A stretch of DNA of 64,000 bases from assembly GCF_905397275.1 (NCBI RefSeq), contig NZ_CAJPUY010000019.1:1-64000 (forward strand), in the 5' to 3' direction. A model generated the notes under the pieces. It did no database searches. It was not told the DNA's origin and saw only the letters and a program-made list of their open reading frames with translations. A program made the translations under genes and the position numbers. This document shows, piece after piece, positions 51,503 through 60,174 of this stretch (positions within the stretch are counted from its first letter, which is position 1; every line of letters begins with the position of its first letter). The DNA is from Cupriavidus yeoncheonensis (GTDB lineage Bacteria > Pseudomonadota > Gammaproteobacteria > Burkholderiales > Burkholderiaceae).

Positions 51503-52759
51503 ATGCAGAGCAGGGAAACGCAGGGGATGTCCCGCGAGCGGCTTGCGCGAGTTGAACGCTTCATTGACGAATCCTATATCGCGACCGGCAAGCTGCCCGG
51601 CGCCCTGATCCAGGTATGGCGGCGCGGCGAACTGGCGCTGAACTCGGTGCTCGGCCTCGCCGACCGCGAGCGGCAGGTGCCGCTGGCGCAGGATTCGATC
51701 TTCCGCATCTACTCGATGACCAAGCCCGTGACGTCGGTGGCGGTCATGATGCTGGTCGAGGAATGCAAGATTGCGCTGGACGATCCGGTCAGCAAATACA
51801 TTGCGGCGTGGGAAAACCTCGGCGTCCATGCCGGGGGCTTCATGGAAAGCTTCCAGACGCGCCCGGCGGCGCGGCCGATGCTGGTGGTCGACCTGCTACG
51901 GCACACCTCGGGCCTGACCTACGGTTTCCAGCAGAACACCAATGTCGACGCGGCATACCGCAAGCTGAAGCTCGGCGAGCTTGCCACCGAAGGCACGCTG
52001 GACGAGATGATCGACAAGCTGGCCACGCTGCCGCTCGAATTCTCGCCCGGCGAGGCCTGGAACTACTCCGTATCGACCGATGCGCTCGGCTACCTAGTCG
52101 GCAAGGTCAGTGGCATGCCGTTCGAGACCTTCCTGAAGCAGCGCATCTTCGATCCGCTCGGGATGGTCGACACCGGCTTCCACGTGCCGGAAGACAAGGC
52201 ATCGCGCTTCTGCGCGTGCTACGCCGTGGGCGCTCTCGGTTCCAAAGTCGTGTCGACGAAGGGGCCGATGCTGCAGGACGACCCCCAGGCGAGCGCCTAC
52301 CTCAAGCCGCCGGCATTCATTTCGGGCGGCGGCGGACTGGTCTCCACCGCCGCGGACTACATGCGCTTCGCGCGCATGCTGCTGCAAGGCGGCGAACTCG
52401 ACGGCGTGCGCCTGCTCGGGCCGAAGACGCTGAAGCTGATGACCGCCAACCACCTGCCCGGCGGGGTGGACCTGCCACGCCTTTCGCGCTCGATGTTCAG
52501 CGAGGCCACCTATGACGGCGTGGGGTTCGGGCTCGGCTTTGCCACGACGGTGACGCCGGAATCCACGCTGATCCCCGGCAGCGCCGGAGATTTTTTCTGG
52601 GGCGGAGCGGCCAGCACTTTTTTCTGGGTGGATCCGCAGGAGGAACTGATCGGTCTCTTTTTGACCCAGCTCCTGCCTTCCTCGGCCTATCCCGTGCGGC
52701 GCCAACTGCGCACGCTGGTCTACAGCGCCATCACTGAACCGGGGCCTGCGGCCCGCTGA
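51503..52759 (+). CDS. serine hydrolase of the class C beta-lactamase family
   Basis: 418 aa. The catalytic S-x-x-K is SMTK at about residues 70-73 (FRIYSMTKPVTSVAVMML). The tyrosine motif is WNYSVSTDALGYLVGKVSGMPFETFLKQRIFDPLGM at about residue 181, and the third motif region lies near GDFFWGGAASTFFWVDP, where a Gly-Gly replaces the classical KTG. No signal peptide, so probably cytoplasmic. Such proteins are usually esterases or peptidases rather than resistance enzymes. Start ATG 51503 with GGGAGACAGACGAAT ahead; ATG 51527 is possible. Confidence 0.85.
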   Translation: MQSRETQGMSRERLARVERFIDESYIATGKLPGALIQVWRRGELALNSVLGLADRERQVPLAQDSIFRIYSMTKPVTSVAVMMLVEECKIALDDPVSKYIAAWENLGVHAGGFMESFQTRPAARPMLVVDLLRHTSGLTYGFQQNTNVDAAYRKLKLGELATEGTLDEMIDKLATLPLEFSPGEAWNYSVSTDALGYLVGKVSGMPFETFLKQRIFDPLGMVDTGFHVPEDKASRFCACYAVGALGSKVVSTKGPMLQDDPQASAYLKPPAFISGGGGLVSTAADYMRFARMLLQGGELDGVRLLGPKTLKLMTANHLPGGVDLPRLSRSMFSEATYDGVGFGLGFATTVTPESTLIPGSAGDFFWGGAASTFFWVDPQEELIGLFLTQLLPSSAYPVRRQLRTLVYSAITEPGPAAR

Positions 52760-52857
52760 GCGCGGGCATTCCGGACCGGGGCTAAAATGTCGGTATGTGG
52801 CACTGGCCGGGACGGCCGGTGCCCGGGCTTTGACACGACAGATTCGGACACGTTGAC

Positions 52858-53109
52858 ATGAGGAAGGCAAAGACCCTGATCATCGCGATCACCCTCGCCG
52901 CGGCGACACCGCTCGCGCAGGCGAGCCTGTCCGGGGATGCCCATGCATTCAAGGACAACGTCAAGACGGCCGGCAAGCAGGGCGGCCATGCCGTGCGCGA
53001 TGCAACGTTCGCGATCGGCCGCGGCGTGAAGTCAGCCGGGCATGCGGTGGCTGACGCGACCAAGCACGGTTTCCACGCGACCAAGCGCGCGGTGAGGGGC
53101 CACGAGTAG
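52858..53109 (+). CDS. small exported protein (83 aa)
   Basis: 83 aa. The signal peptide MRKAKTLIIAITLAAATPLAQA is followed by a basic, Gly/Ala/His-rich tail with repeated GHAV-xDAT units (GGHAVRDATFAIGRGVKSAGHAVADATKHGFHATKRA). A helical amphipathic periplasmic protein is likely. No family recognised beyond similar short proteins of Burkholderiales. It stands alone between the hydrolase and the LysE gene. Confidence 0.65.
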   Translation: MRKAKTLIIAITLAAATPLAQASLSGDAHAFKDNVKTAGKQGGHAVRDATFAIGRGVKSAGHAVADATKHGFHATKRAVRGHE

Positions 53110-53138
53110 TGGTAGTAGTCTGGAAAGGGGCAGGCCGT

Positions 53139-53759
53139 TCACCAGGCCTGAATTCCCATCCGCAAGCCCAGCAGGACCAGTATGCCGCCGGTCACGCAGC
53201 GCTGCGCCAGCAGCCAGCGCGGACGCTGCACCATCATCGCCGCCGCGCGGCCCGATGACACCGCGACAAGCGCGTTGACGCCGGCAAATGCCGCGGTCAG
53301 CGCGAGTCCGAGCATGACCGACTGGCCCAGGACATCTCCGGCCTCGTAATCAATGAACTGCGGCAGGACCGACAGGAAGACCAGCGCCAGCTTCGGATTG
53401 AGCAGGCTGGTCATCGCCCCCATCGCGAACAGGCGGCGCGGACGCTCTGCCGCAGCCGCGTCGACCTGCAGCGGCGAACGGCCACCTGGCTTGAGCATCT
53501 GCCAGGCCAGATAGAGCAGGTAGAGCGCACCGCAAACGGCAAGCGCCCGTCCGGCTCCGGGGATCGCGAGAAACAGCGCGCTGATACCGAATGCCGCACT
53601 GAGCATATAGGACAGGTAGCCGAGCATGACGCCGGCGAACGAGATCAATCCTGCCCGGGTCCCTTGCGAGACCGATCGCGCCATCACGTAGACCATGTTC
53701 GGCCCCGGCGTGATCGCCAGCAGGCCGCCCACCGCCATGAATTCAACCATCGCTCTCAT
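53139..53759 (-). CDS. LysE/RhtB-family amino acid exporter
   Basis: About 206 aa. Of the clustered starts (GTG 53768, ATG 53759, ATG 53750), ATG 53759 is chosen. The LysE signature FMAVGGLLAITPGPNMVYVMARSVSQGTRAGLISFAGVMLGYLSYMLSAAFG is at the N-terminus, followed by five more helices. It probably exports an amino acid or similar compound. It is divergent from a LysR gene 117 bp away, the standard arrangement for inducible exporters. Confidence 0.85.
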   Translation of the reverse strand: MRAMVEFMAVGGLLAITPGPNMVYVMARSVSQGTRAGLISFAGVMLGYLSYMLSAAFGISALFLAIPGAGRALAVCGALYLLYLAWQMLKPGGRSPLQVDAAAAERPRRLFAMGAMTSLLNPKLALVFLSVLPQFIDYEAGDVLGQSVMLGLALTAAFAGVNALVAVSSGRAAAMMVQRPRWLLAQRCVTGGILVLLGLRMGIQAW

Positions 53760-53832
53760 TTGCCCCACCTGTCGCTTTGACGCAGACGATGGCGGCAGTA
53801 TCGGAGCGCAGGATCGCTAAGTAAAACGAATT

Positions 53833-53855
53833 ATACTGATCCTATTATTCAGTAT
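53833..53855. promoter_or_regulatory. LysR-type operator between lysE-like gene and lysR
   Basis: ATACTGA (53833-53839) and its inverted copy TCAGTAT (53849-53855), in an AT-rich stretch upstream of both divergent genes. The spacing suits a LysR recognition site. Confidence 0.55.
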
Positions 53856-53875
53856 TTCTGACTTATCGATCGCGC

Positions 53876-54727
53876 ATGAGGAAACTCGATCTTGATGTCC
53901 TGGAGATGGTTGTCGCCATTGCCGACGCGGGATCGTTCGCGCGCGCCGCGGAGTCCCTGCACCGTTCACCGTCGGCCATCAGCATGCAGGTCAAGGCAAT
54001 TGAAGAGGCACTTGGCAAGCCACTGTTCGAACGTACGACCCGCAATGTCGCGCTGACCGAAGACGGGCGGCTGCTGGTCGACTACGGCCGGCAAATGCTG
54101 GCCATGCGCGAAGAAGCATGGGCCGCGGTGGTTCGTCCGGAAATCCGCGGGCGGGTCACCATCGGCGTGCCCGATGACTATGCATCCTCGCTGCTGCCCA
54201 CCGTGCTGCGCAAGTTCGCGGTCGCGCATCCCCGCGTGGAGATCCGCGTCATCGGCTTGCCCAGCCACGCGCTCATTCCCTTGCTGAAGGACAACACGCT
54301 TGACCTTGCGTGCATCACGAAGACGCGCGGTGTTACCGGGGACTTCATCCGGCATGAGCCGATGGCATGGGCCGCGGCCCGTGCCAACCGGCAGGTGTGG
54401 AAGGAGCGCCCATTACCGATCGCGGTCTTCGCGCACGGCAGCGCGGCGCGCGGGCATGCCATCAGTGCGCTGCAGGGGGCGGGCATCCGGTACCGGATGT
54501 CCTATGAAAGCCCCAGCCTGCTTGGCCTGATCAGCATGGTCGAAGCAGGGCTGGCCATCGCGCCGCTGGCCCGATGCAGCATTCCGGAACACCTGATGCT
54601 GCTCGGCGACGCCGAAGGGCTGCCGCCGCTGCCCTCGCTTGAAGTCGTGCTGGCGCGGAGCGCCAGGTCCGCACGGCCGCCATGCGATTTCCTGGCGGAA
54701 CAGATGCTGGCGGACCTCAGGGCCTGA
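53876..54727 (+). CDS. LysR-family regulator of the adjacent exporter
   Basis: 283 aa. HTH: LDLDVLEMVVAIADAGSFARAAESLHRSPSAISMQVKAIEEALGKPLFERTTRNVALTEDG. The effector domain has VTIGVPDDYASSLLPTVLRKFAVAHPRVEIRVI and FAHGSAARGHAISALQGAGIRYRMSYESPSLLGLISMVEAGLAIAPLA. It is divergent from the LysE-type exporter with a dyad between them, so it most likely activates the exporter in response to its substrate. Confidence 0.88.
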   Translation: MRKLDLDVLEMVVAIADAGSFARAAESLHRSPSAISMQVKAIEEALGKPLFERTTRNVALTEDGRLLVDYGRQMLAMREEAWAAVVRPEIRGRVTIGVPDDYASSLLPTVLRKFAVAHPRVEIRVIGLPSHALIPLLKDNTLDLACITKTRGVTGDFIRHEPMAWAAARANRQVWKERPLPIAVFAHGSAARGHAISALQGAGIRYRMSYESPSLLGLISMVEAGLAIAPLARCSIPEHLMLLGDAEGLPPLPSLEVVLARSARSARPPCDFLAEQMLADLRA

Positions 54728-54767
54728 GCCGAATACCGGGCGGCACCACCGCGGTGACCTGGTGGGT

Positions 54768-55775
54768 TCAGGCCACCGGCTTGCGCCCGACGCTGCGAAT
54801 GAGTTGGGTCACACTCCCCATGTACTGGTCGAAGTACTGATTGGCTTGTGCCTGGCTGTCGATGGGTTGCGCGACGCTGCGGCCTTCGGCTTCGAGCCTG
54901 GTGCGGATCTCCGGCTTGGCGAGCGCTTCTCCGATTGCCTTGCGGAGCACGGCCACCCGTTCGGCGGGCGTGCCTTGCCTGACGAAGTAGCCGCCCCTGA
55001 TCGCGTATTCGAAGTCCGGAACCTGGCGGGATTGCGAGATCAGCGGGATGTGCCTGATCGGCGCCGGCAACGACTTGGCGAAGCTCGTCAGAATCTTGAT
55101 ACGGCCCTGTCCCTGCATGCTGTCGAACGCCGACTGGTAGGGCAGGATGGCAAAGTCCACCTCGCCGCCGGCAAGGGCCGCCAGTGCGGGGGCGGCGCCC
55201 TTATATGGCACGTGAAGGAAGGGCGCGCCGATGCGGGCGCCGAGGGCTTCGCCCATCAGGTGATAGAACGAGTCGATGCCGACCGTTGCGTAGGTCATCG
55301 ACATGCCCTTGCTCTCCTTCGCCAGATCGAGGAATTTGTCCAGCGTGTCGGCCGGCAGGCCACTGCGCGCAAGGAGCACGATATTGGACCCGCCGATGGG
55401 GGCCGCCAGCATCAAGTCCTGGGGCTTGTAGCGGGTTGCCGGGTTCAGCAACGGGGACAGGAACACCTCGTTGAGCGAGCCGTGGAAGACGGTATATCCG
55501 TCGGCCGGCGCAGCCAGCACCTTGTTGGCACCGATGGCCCCGGTGCCGCCGCCATAATTTTCGACGACCACCTGCTGCTTCACGCTCCTGCCGATGGATT
55601 CCCCGAATATCCGTGCGGTCACATCGCTGGCACCGCCCGCTGGATATGGCACCACAAGCGAGAGCGCCCGGCTCGGGAAGGTCTCTGCCGCAAAGGCCGG
55701 CAGGGTCGCGAGGCGCGGCGCGCCGACGCTCAGACCGGCGTATTGCAGGAAGCGGCGGCGGGTACGCGAAATCAT
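54768..55775 (-). CDS. Bug-family tripartite tricarboxylate transporter binding protein
   Basis: 335 aa. The N-terminus MISRTRRRFLQYAGLSVGAP carries a Tat-like RRRFLQ, unlike the Sec-type signals of the two other Bug proteins here. The body has FPSRALSLVVPYPAGGASDVTARIFGESI, VENYGGGTGAIGANKVLAAPADGYTVF and HVPYKGAAPALAALAGGEVDFAI. It binds a carboxylate in the periplasm. It is divergent from a LysR gene with a strong palindrome in the gap, so probably controlled by it. Confidence 0.88.
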   Translation of the reverse strand: MISRTRRRFLQYAGLSVGAPRLATLPAFAAETFPSRALSLVVPYPAGGASDVTARIFGESIGRSVKQQVVVENYGGGTGAIGANKVLAAPADGYTVFHGSLNEVFLSPLLNPATRYKPQDLMLAAPIGGSNIVLLARSGLPADTLDKFLDLAKESKGMSMTYATVGIDSFYHLMGEALGARIGAPFLHVPYKGAAPALAALAGGEVDFAILPYQSAFDSMQGQGRIKILTSFAKSLPAPIRHIPLISQSRQVPDFEYAIRGGYFVRQGTPAERVAVLRKAIGEALAKPEIRTRLEAEGRSVAQPIDSQAQANQYFDQYMGSVTQLIRSVGRKPVA

Positions 55776-55921
55776 GGTTGTCTCCGAGGGTAATGTTTTT
55801 CAGCCGAGGTAGCTTTGCGCGAGGCTTGCCCAGAACACGGCGCCAGCCGGCAGGGCTTCGTTGGTCGTCCAGCGCATTATCTTTAGATGCCTTCATCGCG
55901 TCGATGACAATTCCGGAAGGA

Positions 55922-55946
55922 AATTGTTGTATAAATTACAACAATT
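55922..55946. promoter_or_regulatory. palindromic LysR-type operator
   Basis: AATTGTTGTA (55922-55931) and TACAACAATT (55937-55946) form a perfect 10-5-10 dyad (TAAAT centre), 24 bp before the lysR ATG and between divergent genes. Confidence 0.65.
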
Positions 55947-55969
55947 AAAAGCCAACTCAGTGAGGGCGA

Positions 55970-56911
55970 ATGGAGGAAGTGCTGGACCGGAAACGGGCGC
56001 TCTGCCTGCTCCGGATCATCGAGACGGGTTCCGTGCGGGGCGCGGCGGAAGTGTTGGAGCTGGACCCCTCGGCGGTGAGCCGGGCGGTGGCCAAGCTCGA
56101 GGAAGACACTGGCCTGACGTTGCTGGAGCGGCGCGGGCGGGGCGTAGTTGTCACGGACTCCGGCCGCATGATCGCGCGCTTCGCCCGCCGCCAGCAGGAC
56201 CTGCACGACACGTTCCTTGCCGAGGTCAACAGCCTGAAGAGTGCCCAGCGCGGGCATATCGAACTGGTCTTGGGCGAGGGCTTCATTGACCTGGTGTTCG
56301 AGCCAGTGCTGCGCGAGTTCCTGGTCGCACATCCCGACGCGACCTACAACATCCGGGTGGCGGGCACCGAGGAAGCGGTACGCTGCATCCGGGAAGACGT
56401 CGCGCACATCGGGCTGGTGTTCCAGCCACCCAACGACGAGTTCCTGCGCTCGCACTACTCACGGCTGGCGCCGATCCGCGTACATGTGCGCAAGGACCAC
56501 GCGCTGGCGCGGCGGCGCAGTGCGCTGATGCTGGCGGACCTGGCGCCGCACCAGGGAGCGGCAATGGTCGAGTCATTCGGCGTGCGCAAGCACGTGCAGG
56601 CGGCGGAGCTGGACGAGCACGTCACGCTAAAGCGCATGCTTGTCACCAACTCGTTCAAGGTACTGTGGGAATTCGCGGCAAGGGGGCTGGGCTACATCAT
56701 GACGCCGGGTTTGGTGGCGTTGGAGGGCGCGCAGTTTGCCGCCCTGGTATCGCTGCCGCTGGCGAATCCGATCCTTAACAACAGCCGCATCCACGTCATC
56801 ACGCGAGCCGGACGGCCGTTGTCGCCAGTGGCAAGCACGCTTTTGCGGCGCATTGTCAAGGCATTGCCTTTGGTGGCGTTGTCACATGAGCCATGTGAGG
56901 GGGCCAAGTAG
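55970..56911 (+). CDS. LysR-family regulator
   Basis: 313 aa. HTH: RALCLLRIIETGSVRGAAEVLELDPSAVSRAVAKLEEDTGLTLLERRGRGVVVTDSG. Effector domain: IELVLGEGFIDLVFEPVLREFLVAHPDATYNIRVAGTEEAVRCIREDVAHIGLVF. It is divergent from the Tat-type Bug protein and probably controls it through the dyad at 55922. Confidence 0.88.
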   Translation: MEEVLDRKRALCLLRIIETGSVRGAAEVLELDPSAVSRAVAKLEEDTGLTLLERRGRGVVVTDSGRMIARFARRQQDLHDTFLAEVNSLKSAQRGHIELVLGEGFIDLVFEPVLREFLVAHPDATYNIRVAGTEEAVRCIREDVAHIGLVFQPPNDEFLRSHYSRLAPIRVHVRKDHALARRRSALMLADLAPHQGAAMVESFGVRKHVQAAELDEHVTLKRMLVTNSFKVLWEFAARGLGYIMTPGLVALEGAQFAALVSLPLANPILNNSRIHVITRAGRPLSPVASTLLRRIVKALPLVALSHEPCEGAK

Positions 56912-57020
56912 GAAGGGGCCTGAACCCATCTCCTTATGCGGAAGTACAACCGCCTTCTCGGCGAGGCAAGTTGCCTCAGTTCTCAATATAGAGCCGGCCG
57001 GACTTCATCGATTTACGCGA

Positions 57021-58418
57021 TCAATGCAGCGGCGCCGCAGCTGGCGATGCCACGACCACGCAGTTCCGTCCGGATCTTTTCGCTTCGTACAGAGCCTCGT
57101 CGGCCTGGTTCATGGTGCGCTGGTAATCCGGATGCCCATCATTGAATGCCAGGCCAATACTGATTGTGAGCGACAACGTCACGCCATGGCGCAGGGAGAA
57201 CGGCGCTTCCTCCACGAGGCAGCGGAGTTTCTCGGCTGCGTGCCGCCCGTTCTCCGCAGTTACGTCGACCAGTACCATCAGAAACTCCTCGCCGCCCAGA
57301 CGAAACGTGTAATCACCGCCGCGACTGGCGTTGATCAGCCGGGTTGCCAGCTCCTGGAGCACTAGGTCGCCAGCCTCATGGCCATAAGAATCGTTCACGT
57401 CCTTGAAATAGTCGATATCGATAGCCAGCACGGCAAAGTTCGTGCCGCGCTGGCGCGCATATTTCACTTCCTTGCTCATCACCACCGGCAGGAATTTTCG
57501 ATTCAGCAGACGCGTTAGCACGTCGCGACCGGATTCCAGTTCGTTGGCCTGCTTGAACAGAAGATCCAGGTTGAAGCCAATGCTGCTGGTCAACATACGC
57601 AGCATGCGCAGATGCTTGGGCCGCCCGGAGCCAGACTCGCTTGCCGCTTCCAGAGTTGGCAGCAGCATGCCGTCAACGTCGTTCATCGCCTGCAGGATAA
57701 CTTGACTCTCGGCAGCGCCCTCGAAGGCGGGCATGCCCTTGTGGCGAAACCACATGCCGAACTCTGATGCGTGAACTCGCGGCAGGTCGCACGCTGCTGT
57801 ATTCACCGCCAGCTCGAACATCAGGACATTCTCCCAGTCCAGCAAGGCCGCGCGCTGGCGCTCCTGTTCAGCGGCCACATTCTGAACGACGGCGGTCAAC
57901 CGATAGGCTTCCTCGGCACGGGAGTTTCGATCATGAGAACTTGAATAAGCAAAGCTCATCATCTCCATGGCAAGGTCGATGACTGAACTCATCAGGCGCA
58001 CGGCGTCGATCGCATCACCAGTGCCCAGAGAGGCGCCATCACGCAACATGATGCTGAAGCCGTCCTTGAGCTTGCGTGCTCCGCGCAACACCAAATGGAC
58101 AGGGACGTCGATGCGCGCATGTACCTCGCCAATCTGTACCAGCCTGGCAATTTGATCTCGCAGATCGTCCTTCGGCCCCGGCAGAAACACGCCTGCAACC
58201 CATTTCATCATGGAATCGTGCAGGCGTGATTTCACCTGGTCGTGCGATATCAGCCGGGAAGCCACCGGATCGGCCAGCATCTCATCGTAGAAATGATTAG
58301 CCAGCTCGCGTTGATACTGCACGGCGAAACTACGTACGAGACCAAGTGTGTCGCAAGTGAAATCGCCGAGAATCGCGCGCCAATCCTGTTCGAGTTGAGC
58401 CGCAGATAGCCTTAACAT
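57021..58418 (-). CDS. globin-coupled diguanylate cyclase (DosC-like)
   Basis: 465 aa (E. coli DosC is 460). The N-terminal globin sensor (residues about 1-160) has the proximal heme histidine in IGEVHARIDVPVHLVLRGARKLKD. A middle helical domain follows, then GGDEF from about residue 300: LTRLLNRKFLPVVMSKEV, AIDIDYFKDVNDSYGHEAGD, YTFRLGGEEFLMVLVD with an intact GGEEF, and SISIGLAFNDGHPDYQRTMNQADEALYEAKRSGRN. An RxxD inhibitory site (RGGD) precedes GGEEF at the usual spacing. It should make c-di-GMP in response to O2 and be product-inhibited. Confidence 0.88.
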   Translation of the reverse strand: MLRLSAAQLEQDWRAILGDFTCDTLGLVRSFAVQYQRELANHFYDEMLADPVASRLISHDQVKSRLHDSMMKWVAGVFLPGPKDDLRDQIARLVQIGEVHARIDVPVHLVLRGARKLKDGFSIMLRDGASLGTGDAIDAVRLMSSVIDLAMEMMSFAYSSSHDRNSRAEEAYRLTAVVQNVAAEQERQRAALLDWENVLMFELAVNTAACDLPRVHASEFGMWFRHKGMPAFEGAAESQVILQAMNDVDGMLLPTLEAASESGSGRPKHLRMLRMLTSSIGFNLDLLFKQANELESGRDVLTRLLNRKFLPVVMSKEVKYARQRGTNFAVLAIDIDYFKDVNDSYGHEAGDLVLQELATRLINASRGGDYTFRLGGEEFLMVLVDVTAENGRHAAEKLRCLVEEAPFSLRHGVTLSLTISIGLAFNDGHPDYQRTMNQADEALYEAKRSGRNCVVVASPAAAPLH

Positions 58419-58841
58419 GAAGAATTCTCGAGAGAAGTTTGCCCTCCGGAAGCGGCAGGAACATACCTGCTGCCCAGAGTATGCGAGACACTCTCCCGAT
58501 TGCCCGCTTCGTGCAATACCCCTGCCTGCGCTGCATCAAACTAACGCTCAACGTCATGGGCAGCGGCGTGCCGCGAGCAAAGCGCATCGGTCGCACTGGA
58601 ATCAGCCCCGGGCCGTTCGGTTCGAAATGGCAGGCAGGAGCGCCGAGTCGTGGCTCGCCCACCAGGCCGCCTATAATCTGTTGACCAGCATCGCGGGGAG
58701 CTAAGGTGCGCCGGCCAAGCGCTATCGCAGCATAGCTGCCCGGACTCTTCTATATAGAGGGGCTGAGGGCCCGACGTCGATCTCCGTCGCGGCCGCCATG
58801 TCTGCCCATTTTCGCGTCCAATCAGCCATAGGAGTAAATTC
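58419..58841. other. intergenic, no gene recognised
   Basis: 423 bp between the diguanylate cyclase start and the CBS gene. Frames present are short and without family resemblance. It should hold two divergent promoters; GGAG at about 58829 serves the CBS gene. Confidence 0.4.
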
Positions 58842-59273
58842 GTGATCATCGACAGCATCATGTCAAGGAAGCTTTTCGTCGTTGGCTTTGACGACACGTT
58901 GGAGATGGTGAAGAGTCTCTTCGACGAAGAAAAGTTTCATCATCTGCTTGTCGTCGAGCATGGGAAGCTACACGGGGTCATATCCGATCGAGATATCCTC
59001 CGTGCCATGAGCCCGTTTATTGGCAGCACCGTGGAATCTGCAAGGGACGTCAATACCCTCAAGCTGCGCGTGCACCAGATCATGTCGCGTGGCCCGCTGA
59101 CGCTGCAGCCCGACGCCGACATCGCCGATGCCGTCGATCTGTTTCTCTCCCACCCCATCTCATGTATTCCCATCGTGAACGACCAATTCCGACCGGTTGG
59201 CATCGTGAGTTGGCGAGATGTGCTCAAAGCGCTGGCGTCGGCACGCGATGCAGAGACATTGGCCGCGGAGTGA
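58842..59273 (+). CDS. CBS-domain pair protein
   Basis: 143 aa from GTG 58842 behind AGGAGTAAATTC. Two CBS motifs: MSRKLFVVGFDDTLEMVKSLFDEEKFHHLLVVEHGKLHGVISDRDILRAM and MSRGPLTLQPDADIADAVDLFLSHPISCIPIVNDQFRPVGIVSWRDVLKAL. They form a Bateman module that binds adenine nucleotides. There is no effector domain, so it acts through partners. No clear operon. Confidence 0.88.
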   Translation: MIIDSIMSRKLFVVGFDDTLEMVKSLFDEEKFHHLLVVEHGKLHGVISDRDILRAMSPFIGSTVESARDVNTLKLRVHQIMSRGPLTLQPDADIADAVDLFLSHPISCIPIVNDQFRPVGIVSWRDVLKALASARDAETLAAE

Positions 59274-59357
59274 TCCCCTTCCCAAATTAGTCCGGCACCC
59301 GGACACCGCCCGGGTTCAGCCGGGGCACGCGCCGTGGCGTTGAGCCAGGCGGCCGCG

Positions 59358-59564
59358 TTATGGTTGCTTGCGCGGCGCAGCGGGGGCGGGCGATGCCGGC
59401 GAAACCGGCTCGTAGTAGTCGCCGGCAGGCACCGGCTGGCGCGGCGGTGGCGGGGCAGGGGGCAACAGGTGGTTCTTCGGCTGCGAATTGCAGGCGACGG
59501 ACAAGCCTGCCACCAGCAGGGCCAGCAGTGGGCGAAATCGCCGGGAGCGAGGCATGGAGGTCAT
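59358..59564 (-). CDS. small proline-rich lipoprotein
   Basis: 68 aa from ATG 59564 (alternative ATG 59555). The lipobox LSVAC ends a short signal (RFRPLLALLVAG). The mature part is proline-rich (PPAPPPPRQPVPAGDYYEPVSPASPAPAAP). Likely lipid-anchored in the envelope. No family recognised; the signal and lipobox are the main support. Confidence 0.55.
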   Translation of the reverse strand: MTSMPRSRRFRPLLALLVAGLSVACNSQPKNHLLPPAPPPPRQPVPAGDYYEPVSPASPAPAAPRKQP

Positions 59565-60174
59565 CCCATCACCAAGGAATGGTTCCAGCGTAGGCCACGA
59601 TCCGCCGCCCGACAACCGGTGCCGAACGCCATCCTGATTCCAGCCCGGCGGCGCGGTGGCTGGATCGCGCCCGCGTCGGCCGGATAGCAGCTCGAAGTAG
59701 TCACATCGGAGCCATATTCGGCTCGCGCTGACCACTGTGCCAGTCCAGTCAGGCCCGTGGCCGGAGCCAGGCTGCTACGGGTTGGCCTTGGGTGCTCCGA
59801 CGACATATCCGGCCACGAGCCACACGTTGTCGACATCGGAGTGCTAGGTCACCAGTTCGTTCACCGGTCGGAGAAGCGTTGTCCCAGACCTCGCCGGCCA
59901 AGTTCTGATCCAGCGCTTGCGTGACCTCCGAACCAGCCTCGGGCGCGTGCGGCGAACTTTCCCGCAAGTTTCGCCGAAGCCATGAAGGCAGGCGGAGTGG
60001 TGGCCGGTGCGGTGGCGCGGCACGGAATCCGCGGGGCTACCGTGGCGTCGGCGCAAGACCGGGAGGGATAGCCGGTTTTTATGGTTCTGGCCGGGATCTG
60101 GCTGACGTTCCGTCATGTTCGACTGATATCCTGACGGAAGCCAACGACCGAAACCTTCCGAAAGACCGACGAAT
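59565..60174. other. intergenic, no gene recognised
   Basis: 610 bp with only short or shadow-like frames. No RNA gene, repeat or terminator could be supported. Confidence 0.4.
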
